From contig CM023453.1 in the NCBI GenBank assembly GCA_013339765.2, positions 35,446,926-35,510,925 on the forward strand: a stretch of 64,000 nucleotides of DNA. Reading direction: 5' to 3'. A program made the position numbers and the translations under genes. This document shows, one piece after another, positions 1-10,800 of the stretch; positions within the stretch are counted from its first letter, which is position 1, and the number at the start of each line of letters is the position of its first letter. The notes under the pieces are model-generated. The model was not told where the DNA came from and searched no databases. It saw nothing but the letters and a program-made list of their open reading frames with translations. The stretch is from Haemaphysalis longicornis (Eukaryota; Arthropoda; Arachnida; Ixodida; Ixodidae).

Positions 1-1084
1 AATCAATGTTTTTGTAAAACGAAATGCTAAAACCTGCAGTAGCGTAAAGAAGTTCTATATTTTTATGGTTTTATTGCATTGTTCAGTTCTCAAGTCTTCA
101 AATGCACTAAAAACAATACAAATCTGGCCAGTACATCCCAAGATATTGTACCCAACAGTTGACCTCGTGGGAGAAAAATTGGTTTTGAGAAAACAAGGCA
201 CGAACTTTGGAAACGCAGGGGAAAATGGCCATTTAGCCAACTTTAAATGGCGACAGCTTTGTAAATTCTTATGGTGATGCTACAACATTTTGCAGGTACA
301 TTCTTTCGGACCTATAGACAGCAAATAAAATTAATACAGTAAATTGGTTTTATGACAATTTTTTTAGTCCTCAGGACCAGTGTCCCCCCCTTTTAAGCTC
401 ATAGTGCCAATTATTTTTTTACACTGCCTGACAGTTGGCTGCTTGTTGGGACTGTCTAATAATTATCAGTGCTCACACAAACTCGATTTTTCAGACTGCT
501 TGATTATTTGGTCACCTTTGCTGTCTCCATCAGGTTCAAAGAACCTGCCGGCAATCCACAGGAGGCAAGATAGCTGAAAGAAATGTACCGTACCAGAGTG
601 CTTCTCAAACAGAAGACTGCTGACGTCAAAAGTGACATTAGCAGGCATTTGTAGGTTCCGTAAAGGCCTAATTTTCCAGTAAAAATTGGCCCCAAATACT
701 CTCTCTCAAACTTGCATGAGCACATGCAGATCCAACAGAAATGCAAAATTTGGTCCTGCTGCACACTACAAGTAGCCTCCTGCCTTCCCCACACACTTGT
801 GCTGGCTTTTTTGCTGTAGCCAAGCAACAAAAAGTCAAACGGTCATAAAATGTACACAGAACAATCCGGGTTAGAATCTCAGTGGCACTGCTCTGCAAAA
901 CGCAGAGCAATAAAGACCAAGAGAAACTAGAAGCAGAAACTGAAGTAATGAAGCAAAAATACAAGTGGCAGCCCTGGCCCATGAAAATAGTACCTATGCT
1001 CCACACTTGTAACCTGATCACTTCTACCAGTCCAAAAGGAGTCCTAACTTTTGAGAATTCCTGTGCTACAATAAAAACAGTCCG
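1..1084. other. Intron or downstream DNA of DHX36; nothing recognised
   Basis: Both strands carry only short ORFs without family motifs. I looked on the minus strand for the missing DHX36 domains (motifs V and VI, HA2, OB) and did not find them. Confidence 0.4.
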
Positions 1085-1938
1085 TTAAATGGCCCATGAA
1101 GACAAAATACAAGCTTGTTTTATTTGAAAGATTTGTTGTTAGATAGTGCTCTCTGCACTTGTCTGGCAGTAAACGATGCTTCAGCCACTGGGGTATTAGG
1201 GCATTTTAAGCCAGAACTTCAATTCTCTTGCTAAAACGCATGTTTCGTGACGTCGGCATTTACGTACCCAGGGCAGGGCCTTAAAACTAAAGGTAGTATG
1301 CTGACCAGGCCTGCTACAATCTTGTTTATCTCCTGCTTTCATACATGGTGCAGTAATACTGCTAAAGTTAAGGCCCCTAAAATTTTAGGGACCTTAGCTA
1401 AAGTGCCAGTGTTCACACTTCACTTCTGACCGCACTTCTATACCTGTCGTATATTTATTATGGTTGATAGCCATTGTTTCCTAAAACATAAGCTATGACT
1501 CGACAAACATGCCGCTTATGTCGGTTGGGCAGTGTTGTGTCACACAGGCTGAACGCATCCAATGGCCGTGCTAGGCAGTGTCAGCCAGCAAAGTGCTGCA
1601 CTAACTTGTTCTATGCTTCGGTGTTCATAAATTTCACTCTTTACCCCACCATTCTTACTGCCATAAAAAAATATGCATTCAATTTAAGCACAAACAGCTC
1701 GTTCTGCAAGCTTATAAGTCCTGCCTAACTTGCGTTTGCTTTTACCAGCCTCACACAGCTGCCATAATAGTACGTCATAGGTTCTAGTGTGGGAAATGAG
1801 CTAGTGGGTGCATGGCCACTTTTTTTTTTTAATAATTTAGCTTATTTGAGCGAAGTGTGTCAAAATTGGTGCCAGTGTTATTCTAACGAGGCAATTATTT
1901 TAATGAAGCAAACTTGCATTTTGTCTTCATGGCCCTTC
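1085..1938. mobile_element. Inverted-repeat DNA element, family 'GGCCATGAAGACAAAATACAAG' (copy 1)
   Basis: The left end (GGCCCATGAAGACAAAATAC at 1091) is mirrored by the right end (TTTTGTCTTCATGGCCC at 1919-1935). Inner parts match copies at 6.1, 26.0 and 47.1 kb, including a mirrored subterminal block. A TTAA precedes the left end; the right flank (TCTAA) is degraded. No transposase is encoded, so it is non-autonomous. Confidence 0.75.
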
Positions 1939-2319
1939 TAAATAGACCACGTTAGATGTTTATATGGTTCATTAAACAAACCATACTAAAGGCACCGTCG
2001 ACGGGTATTGAAACAACTGCATACCCTGTCTGTTCGAGCACATCTTCAAGGTAGAGCACTTCCACAGGAAAAGCAATGCCCGGTATTTCCAGCATTGGGC
2101 AGTTGCCTGCAAGGTAGAATCACAAAGCACGTTTCAATAAATATGGGTTCAGATCCCACCCAGAGTGCAAATTTTTCCCTTTTCTTTCTTCCCTACCATG
2201 TTCAAAATTCTTATTTTGAGATGTACTACTCTCCCCAATTCTTTCTTAAAATTATTTTCATTGGCTCCTTTTGTCCCTGTGCATTAACAAACCCTTCATT
2301 TCCTATTAGAATAAGCTAA

Positions 2320-2334
2320 CCCCCCCCCCCCCCC
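2320..2334. repeat. Poly-C tract, 15 bases
   Basis: Uninterrupted C run, one of four long C runs in the window. Confidence 0.9.
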
Positions 2335-2932
2335 AACTGCTCTGTTTTACTGCACATCCTCCAGATAAAACATCTTCTGAGATCCTCCGTCACAGACAAA
2401 TGGGTTGTAATATCCAATATCGCACTACTAGAACTATTGGTAGATGAGAACAAAAATCTTTGGCCCCATTTGCAGCACAGCGACCAGCCAGCACACTACG
2501 CGTGTAAGCCATTTGGTAATGCTTGAACACAGAGCATGCAATTCCCCTTAGATTTTATGGTTCAACTAGGGCACCTGGTCTGCCCTTCTGGAGCAACGTA
2601 AACCTTGCCCGCCAGACTATCTGCTACTGCATACTTTACCAAGCACAGAGTATCTGGCTCTTTTGAGAGGCAGACGCCTTTATTGGAACTTGTCAGCCCT
2701 GCTTAAGGCAGTGCTTGTGGTCTTCCTTGCTCAACTTTTTCCCCACCATGAAAAAAACACTGTTTTCCTGTAGGTTTCACTAAAAAACTTCTGTGCAGAC
2801 CTGTTGTGCAGAAGATGCAACATGAAATACAAAAATGAAGCTACATACATAGACCTTTAAATCAGATAATAGTGAACAAGAGTAACTCAAATACAGAACA
2901 GTAGTGAAACTAAATTTTAAACAAAATTTTAA

Positions 2933-4703
2933 AGGGGTCCTGAAATACCTTTCGCCGATGCATAGATGTACGTGTAACCAAATAAAGCAATATATTAGCA
3001 ATCTCCTCCCGCAATAATTTTGTTAAAGCGATGAGTATTAGCTGAGAAATCGTAAATAAAAAACCGCGCATTATCGTTGCGCCGCGTTTCCTCCTCCTTT
3101 CAACTTGCTCTCCGCTGTTGACGGCGGTGAGCCTTGCCTCCCATGATGCTGCGCTCCGCAGCGGTGACATACTTCCGTTATTGCGCTGCACAGACTGCCG
3201 TCTGCTACGGGCAAGCTTTGTTGACACCATGAATCCCGCACTCCGCTCACGGCTGGAAAAGCGAACGAAAAATCTGGCCACATGTGTGCGACGGCCTGGC
3301 CTTGCCCCTTCGCGGTGTACGTTGCTGAAGTTCATATCGGCGGCGCGTGACTTTTTATCGGCGGGCGAACTCGCAGCCGCACGGGGAGGATCGTGCGCTC
3401 GTTCTCTTTGATGCATCGCGCACTGTTTATCCAAAAAGCGCCGTATCAGATGTGGCCCCGCTGGTGCTAGGTCTTGTTTTGCGGCGGTGGTAATTCCTGC
3501 CGGCGGCATGTGAAAAAGACATTTTAAACCGATACAGAACCCGTGCACAAAACGCCAGTTCAGCTTGGGGCGACGCGAGGTGGAGAGCGGCAACACTGGC
3601 AAAACATGCTCCGCCGCGGCTCTGAGCTTTCTAGCGCTGGAGCGAGCGCCATTTCATTGACAATCTCAAGCATCGGTTGCCTTGGCAACAAGGCACAAAC
3701 CGCTCTAGAAGTCAGTTACGGTTCCTTGATCCCGGTTCAGCTTGGGGCCCCACCTCGCGACATGTAGGGACTGCAGGCGTACCACTCACTCCCATTGGGA
3801 AGTGCGAGATGCGTTTGGCATTACAGGAGGCGATGGTGTGTTGTGGACGCCTTTGTTTCACGATGAAATGCGACGCTGTGCTTCTGCGGGTGGGTAATGC
3901 TTCCCATGGCCTGGATTATCTTTCTCAAGCGACGTACGACTCAACCTCGGATGGGGTATGTGCAGTGTGCGTGGCTAAAAGCCATCTCGGCTTGTGCGCC
4001 AGAGCTAAGTGACTTGCTGTTCGTCCCCGCAAACAGCGCGCGAGGTGAGTGCCGAATTTATTACGGGCAGGGGGAGGCAACCCATCGTCTGTCAATCGCT
4101 GTTCAGACGAGCAACGCATGTTGTGCTGTTGTGTTCGTTCGAAACGCATCTCTGGTTTGTTTTGAAGTTGAATAAAATGTGTGCGTCAAACCCGTGCATT
4201 CGGCTCAGGGCGTTCTCTGCGATTGCACGAAAGAAGTGCCACAGGGCTTCAACGCTTTCTTTATGGAACGTACTCGGGTAAGAGAATATCCATGTCGTGT
4301 TATGGCCGTGTTGCGTTCAACACAAACGGTTAAGCGTTTGTTTACACTTGTTTCGTTTGTCGTAAAATGTCCAAGCACTCCGGCACTACGCTGGCAGATC
4401 AGCCAGCGAGCCGACGCTGAGCAGACGACTCATCTCTTTGGCGGAAGTGCGTGAAAAAGTCGCCCAATAGCAGGATGTCTAGCTCATGACGAACACCTGG
4501 GAATTGATGACGTAGACATGTGAAGATGGCGGCGTCCAAAAACACGAAGGGAAGGGTGAGAAAAAACCGACAAACTTTGCAACAAAAGTGTGAGCTTTCC
4601 GCTGCGCGTAAAAGAGTAATACTTGGCACAGATGACGTTGACGACCCAATCTAACGATTGCGCTAGTTCATTTAGTGTGCTCAAAACGCCTTTCAGGGCC
4701 CCT
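2933..4703. mobile_element. TTAA-flanked DNA element, 1.77 kb
   Basis: Starts AGGGGTCCTGAAA and ends TTTCAGGGCCCCT, nearly perfect inverted termini, with TTAA directly outside both ends (2929-2932 and 4704-4707). TTAA duplication is typical of piggyBac and Kolobok. The interior is GC-richer than its surroundings and has overlapping ORFs on both strands, none recognisable as a transposase. Confidence 0.7.
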
Positions 4704-5070
4704 TTAAATGTATTCCCCCCCCCCCTTCCAAATTTAAATCGATCCCGAAATATGCAAGATGTTTCCAAACCCATCAGTAAACAGTTAAGCAAAAGCCGAC
4801 TTCTAGCTTGTACCGTTTTATAGCTACAAAAAATTCCTTCAGGCTACGAGCCAGTTTGCACAGAAGTTCCCCCTGCGGCAGAACTCCTTTCTGAAGTTAA
4901 TACCTGGATCCCTTCTTAGGGAAAAATGCCAAGTGTCGCTAGCCAGGTGGCTCCAAATTATACCTAGATGGTGAATACTGTTTACACACAATTGTGACAG
5001 CCAAACTTGCCACTTGCCAACTAAGACAAGCAAAAGGTAAGGTTCCTGTCATAGTCACTCTTGGAACCAA

Positions 5071-5895
5071 AGTACAGTCGAGCCCACTTACAACGATACT
5101 GTTTCCAACAATATATCGGATATTGTCCACTTTTGTCCACAACATATCGGATATCGGGCACCGTCCATTTTTGCATGCGTTCTATGGTAAAATAAGCCGC
5201 TCATACATGCTCCAGTGCTGCGATGTCGCGTACAATGATTGATTCCAATTACGGCGTGCACCGAAAATGCAAGCTGCCACCGGCTCTCCACACCGCCGGC
5301 GTACTATGTGAGCCGCCCTGCACAGCTGTGCTTCACATCACTTTCACCCCCCAAGAAAACAAGTTGAATGCACTGCTTATAAGGAAGTGACAGGAGGAGA
5401 GCAGTTTTCCTTCCGAATCCCCCTCCCAGCGCCACCATTTTGGCCTCATTCTCACGCCCGCTCGCTTGGCTCGCTCGCATATTCACCTGTTGTGTGTGCC
5501 ACACCGCTTTGAGTTTGACTGGGCACCTCTTCAACTGCCTCTGTTTTTCCGCGGAAGGGACATCAGGGCTAATGTTTTGGCAACGTCCGAGTGCCTCACT
5601 GAAGAGGCGATCGTTGCGTGGATACGTGCTGCAGATTGCAGTGGCAGTGACCACTTCGACGACATGGTTGAGCAGCCTACTCAGGTAGTGTCTTCGCACG
5701 AGGCCCAACGCATGATACAGTCCCTCGGAGACTTTTGTTTTCGCCAAGAAACTTTCGCTTAGCCATGTGGAGCCCCTAGATGCTCTTGAAAAAGATGTGC
5801 GCCAGCTTCGCGTGAAGCAATCAAAGCTGACCAACTACGGTTTCTTTTCTGAAAATATGTAGTAGTACAACCTTGCGGGCATGTGAATAAAATGT
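5071..5895 (+). mobile_element. Tigger/pogo-type transposon remnant
   Basis: Begins with ACAGTCGAGCCCACTTACAA, like Tigger-type termini. From 5466 a reading frame resembles the C-terminal end of Tigger transposases (LTEEAIVAWI, DHFDDMVEQPTQV). It breaks near 5760 and resumes in another frame to a typical tail (KQSKLTNYGFFSENM, stop at 5862), followed by AATAAA near 5888. The DDE core is missing and there is a frameshift, so it is inactive. Confidence 0.65.
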
Positions 5896-6138
5896 TCTGA
5901 TCTCCACTCTCTTTTTTTTTTTTTTCGTAACCAGCTCATAACAATTATCGTTTATAAAAATGGAATTTCTGTGGCACAAGAATATCCGGCATCATCTACA
6001 GATACTGATGCCAGTGTGATTGGAAAAATCAAGCGTGGGCGCAGTTGAACTGAGAGATTCTCATCATTTGTGAGTGCAATGAAGGCAATGATGTTTCTCC
6101 ACAACTATGATGCTCTGCCATTTCATCCGGGGCTTTAA

Positions 6139-7068
6139 GGGGCCATGAAGACAAAATACAAGTTTGGTTCACTCAAAAGATTGCCTCGTTAGAATCATGC
6201 TGACGTCATTCTTAACGTAAACTTCGCTCAAATAAGCTGTATAATTGGGAAAAAAGGGAACAGCCATGCGACCCACTAGCTCATTTCCCTCAACAGAACC
6301 TATGATGTCATACCAGCCAGCTCTGCGATTGGCGGAGGCCGGAAAAAGCAAACGCAAATTAGGCAGAACTTATAAGCTTGCCGAACGAGCTATTTGCGCT
6401 TAAATTTAGGGCACACTCTTTTCATATCAGTAAGAATGGTGGGACAAACACTGGAAGTTACGAAAGCACACGTAAACATAAAAGTACCGACGCGTACTGC
6501 TGTTGGTACTGTGCGCACTATGCTGCGCAATCCTTGCCCATTTTTATGCCCTTACTGCTGTGTTTTTTGTATTCTCTCAATTGTGCTCGTGTTTTCGCTT
6601 GTTGCTTTTGGTGTTGGGTTTTTTCCTTCTTTCAGTGGGGCATGAACTGGTTGACACTGGCCGATTGATGCAAGCGATAGTGTCTTACGTGACAATGTTT
6701 GTCGAGAAAGCACCATATTTCACGACACGATTATTTTCTCCATGAACAGAAACAAGCCAGGTTTAAATACGGTCACAAACAAACCAAAGGCAGAAAACGG
6801 CATGCCGCGGTGTGGTGGCGCCATCAAGGTTGACTAACAGTAAGCAAGTCTCCACTCCACACCAAGTTTAGCTGAAAGACCTCTTCTTATGATGTCATTG
6901 CAAACATCATTCAAACACATGTTTTGGTGTGAGAACCAAAATTTTAGCTTGAATTGATTAATTTTGCAGTGAATAAACCATTGTTTCCTTTCAAACAAGC
7001 ACTGCGGGCACTACAGAACACAAAATCTTTCGAATAAAACAAACTTGTATTTTGTCGTCATGGCCCGT
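6139..7068. mobile_element. Inverted-repeat DNA element, same family (copy 2), TTAA-flanked
   Basis: Left end GGGGCCATGAAGACAAAATA; right end CTTGTATTTTGTCGTCATGG then CCCGT. TTAA lies immediately outside both ends (6135-6138 and 7069-7072). Subterminal blocks around GCCTCGTTAGAATC are shared with the other copies. No coding capacity recognised. Confidence 0.8.
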
Positions 7069-7072
7069 TTAA

Positions 7073-7854
7073 AAAGCACCTCCAAGCAGAACAAGGCTAT
7101 TGAGAAAACAAAATTGCAGCTGCCAAACTACAAACCACAGGATGCAACGCACCTGAAAGTACTGTGGCAGATTATGAAATCAGCCTCTGAATCTTTCCTT
7201 AGCGGTTTAGCAACGCTCTAATAGCCTGATACTAGAATAGGTTGTATTCATTGGCAAGGCACGCATGCAGGCAACCATGTGAGTGCTCCGTCACTGGTTA
7301 CGTCGGGTTCCGCGGAATGGTGGTACTTATCCGTGCTAAGCACATGAGGTGTGTTGGACGTTCCAAACTCTACCCCACCGAACGCAAAGTACTAATGCCT
7401 CGACTCCAATGTGCGTGCGAATAATACTTTATCTGTTGACACCACTGTTGAGAATTGGGTTGAAACGGAGAAGACGACGCACACCCGTGTTTTTTTTTCT
7501 TCGGCGTGCGGCCGCAGTGACACAAGCTGCGCCATGTCCGTGGCGCTTTGCCCATGTGGGTGGCTGTTTCCAGTGTTGCCCCGAGTGAAGAAATTGACAG
7601 CTAAACTTTTCAGTGAATAACATCTATAAGGACAAATGCTGCACGTTTGGTTTCTGCTAGCACCAGTGGACTATCCGGATCTGAACACATAGCACTTCAA
7701 ATTGCTGCGCACGGTAAAATACACTTTGATGCTGTAGATACATGTAGGGATTTCTTTTGGGGAGTAGAACTTCTTTCAGTACAGCACATTTTGCCGACCC
7801 CAATGGCTCCTCCCAATTCGAAAATAATACGAAGAAAAAAGGTAATCAACTCAC
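7073..7854. other. DHX36 intron 8, no element recognised
   Basis: The sequence after the donor at 7854 shows no convincing exon. ORFs on both strands at 7242-7620 lack family motifs and overlap each other. Confidence 0.4.
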
Positions 7855-10800
7855 CAAAGTACTTCGAAAACAGGGTGGGCGTTGATTGTGGCACTCATGA
7901 GTATTACGTGCAGGTCAGGCCTGACGGCCAGCAAGTCCTTGAGAATGATGCTGAGGAAGTCCGTCTGCAGGTCTCGCTCGTGGACTTCGTCCAAGATCAC
8001 ATGGGAGGCACGCTGGATGTACCTGGAAGAAGAGGTCACTCATGGGTAAGGAGGAGTAATGCTGCAAAGCAATGCAAGCACAATCTCAAAGTCTGCGATG
8101 CCCCTTCTCAGAAACGAAATCATGAAGTCGCAACGAACAAATAAAAAGCTTTGCATAGAAAAGGAGCTTCAATTTCAATAAAAATCTTGTCACTGACACA
8201 GTGACATTGGTCATCGGTGGCAAAGCTTACGAAAGGTTAGCGATTCAGTTCATCTTACTAAATGAGCTCTTGCTGGAATTTGAAAAGATGACGGGACTAT
8301 TAAACGGGAATGTTGGAGTAAAAAGAGGACACAGTGCGCTGATTTCTAAGTTTAAAGTTATCGAACTGTGTTTTCTTGTTCCACGTGCCACACCTAGTGG
8401 CACTGCCAGGTTTCTGAAGGGAAGAGGCAATAACTAGGAAACAAACATTTTTAGTCAAGAAAATTCAAGCTGCCAACAGCATGTGCTCAACCTTGAATGA
8501 GTTAACACAAGTGAGTAATCGGAGCAGAGCTTGTGAATCGCCTTCCACAACCACACACCATAAGGAAAGTGCCTTTCAGTCCATTTAAAACGTGCTTAGA
8601 ATGACAGTTGGCGCCCTGGCAAGGACAAGCTGCTTGGTAAAGCTTTGGCTGTATGCCCAAGCTGCCCCTTGTTTAATGTTATATGTTAAAAAGAAAAAAG
8701 AGACAGAATGCTATACACACCCATGCAGCACACAGCAGTGCGATACTTACGGGTCTCCCTCGAGCTGCTGCAGCAAGATGCCCGTGGTGCAGAAGAGAAT
8801 CGAGCCGTAGTCTCGCGGCATTCTACTGATGAGGAGAGAAAGACAAAGAAGCACACAATTACAGGAAAATTAGTAATGTCCCAACTAAGGAGCTAGTAAC
8901 AATTCGACCTATGCAAAATGATAGGTAAGTACGCCAGTAAAAATATACATCACGCAATCATGGTTCCCGATTTAGAACGCGAACCATCTCTACAAAAAAT
9001 CCCCATCCTCCCCTTACCACAAGACAACTTGCAGAGCTCCTTCATTTTATTTGCATTTTTTATTTCCCTGGTCACGAAGAGGTGTTTAGCACAAGAATTG
9101 GTGCCCTTTTTTTTTTAAGTGTATAGACTGTTGAGACGTTTGACAAATGTACACTTAACACAACTGAGAGCAGTCAAAATGCTCACGAGACAACACTGCA
9201 TCTTTGTAAGTCTGCAGAACGAAAAGGATGGGCACAGTGAAAGACCAATCTGTTTTCGCTAACCAGGGTGTGTGCAAAAGTCTGCGTAACCAAGCAGAAA
9301 AAATAAAAGAGAAATTCAAGAAAATTGAGTGTTGTCTGCTGAAGCAAACTCGTAATTCCATGGGGTGCAGGCATCTTCTTCACGTGACAGATGCCACACC
9401 ATATTATAAAAACTGAAAGCATCATTTAGAACCGAGTTCTGTGACTTGTAAAAACACCAGCAGAAAAAGAAAAAAAGGATAAAGAGCTCTGATGGGTTAC
9501 CCTGCAATCCCTTACCAATGTCCGTACAATCGGCTGCTTAGAGCTACCACATAGAAAAGATCAGGTGTTGAGGTAAACCACACCAAGCTAAAGTGTGGCC
9601 TTCTTACCACTCCAGACGAATTTGATAGCCGCTTGATGCCTCCCCACATCGCTCCCCTCGTTCGGCTGCCACTCGCTCTGCAACCTTGGATAAAGAACCA
9701 GGAAGTGCAGTGCTTACAAAACAGCAGGCTTGACTGGGATGCCCCACTCTGAAGTTCTGTCTAAGCGTCACCAGTCACCGAGCAATTAACCAGCCCTAAG
9801 AGGCTTGTGCAACAAAGACAGAGCAAGCTCAGCCATGCCAAATGGAGTTTCAACAGTTCGAACTATTTGACCAACATACACATGTAATGAAGTCGCTGTG
9901 AAATGGGCAGAATGCTTAGACTGCACCCATTTTCGTAGTACATGTCCGTGCTAGCTAAGCCACCAGCTAAAATTAAGGTGGCATAGATTTAGCAGAGATA
10001 TGTCACTTTCAATACTTTCACACCCGCTTAACAACGTTTAAAAGAACACCAGAACTTGAGCCTCCTTACAGATGCATCATAAAGCCACCGTTAAAACCAA
10101 GGCAGACTGGCTACTCACAGAAATGGCGCTTATCCGACGTGGCTGCGTGCAGACAACCCTGCAGGTGGAGCCCTTGCCATTTTCAATGTAGGAGTCCAGT
10201 ATGAACTGTGGGACCTTTCAAACAGAGCAAAGCGTCGTCAAGTGGCAGACGGCCTTCTATACTTGGACAAGACAATGTTAGAGAAAGGCTCTGACAAGTA
10301 AAAGTTTCCAGGAAGCTGTTGCCCCTATTTTTCAAACCCCCCCCCCCCCCCCCTTTCCCACACCTGACAGCCCACACTTTCAAATATCGGGTTCAAAAGC
10401 AATTTCAGGAAGAACATGCCCACCTGAGTAGTCTTGCCAGATCCAGTCTCGCCACTGATGACCACAACTTGGTTGCTTTCAATAACGTCTATAATTTGCT
10501 AGGATGAGGGCAGACCAGAAAGAGAAAGACAGGTAAGACCAACACTGCGATGTCTATCGTGCAACAATTTCCATTAAAATAATTGCACTGTTTGTGCCGC
10601 AAAGTATTCCTTCAAACCAATAAGGCTGCAAAGGACTTGTGAGACAGGAACAAGAGAAAACTTTGTTTTATAAAACCGTTCTCCGATTCACTGGCTAAAA
10701 GAAGTGACTGACTTTCCGGTTAAATTAGTCTACCCAGTAAAACTGAATTACTCTATTTCAATCAATCACTTTGTGTCTTTGATCCTAATTAACTTTGTAG

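Noticed and set aside
1..7854. Remaining DHX36 exons
   Set aside because: No minus-strand stretch with the expected motifs (for example the NIAETS or QRKGRAGR types) was found; they must lie outside the window.
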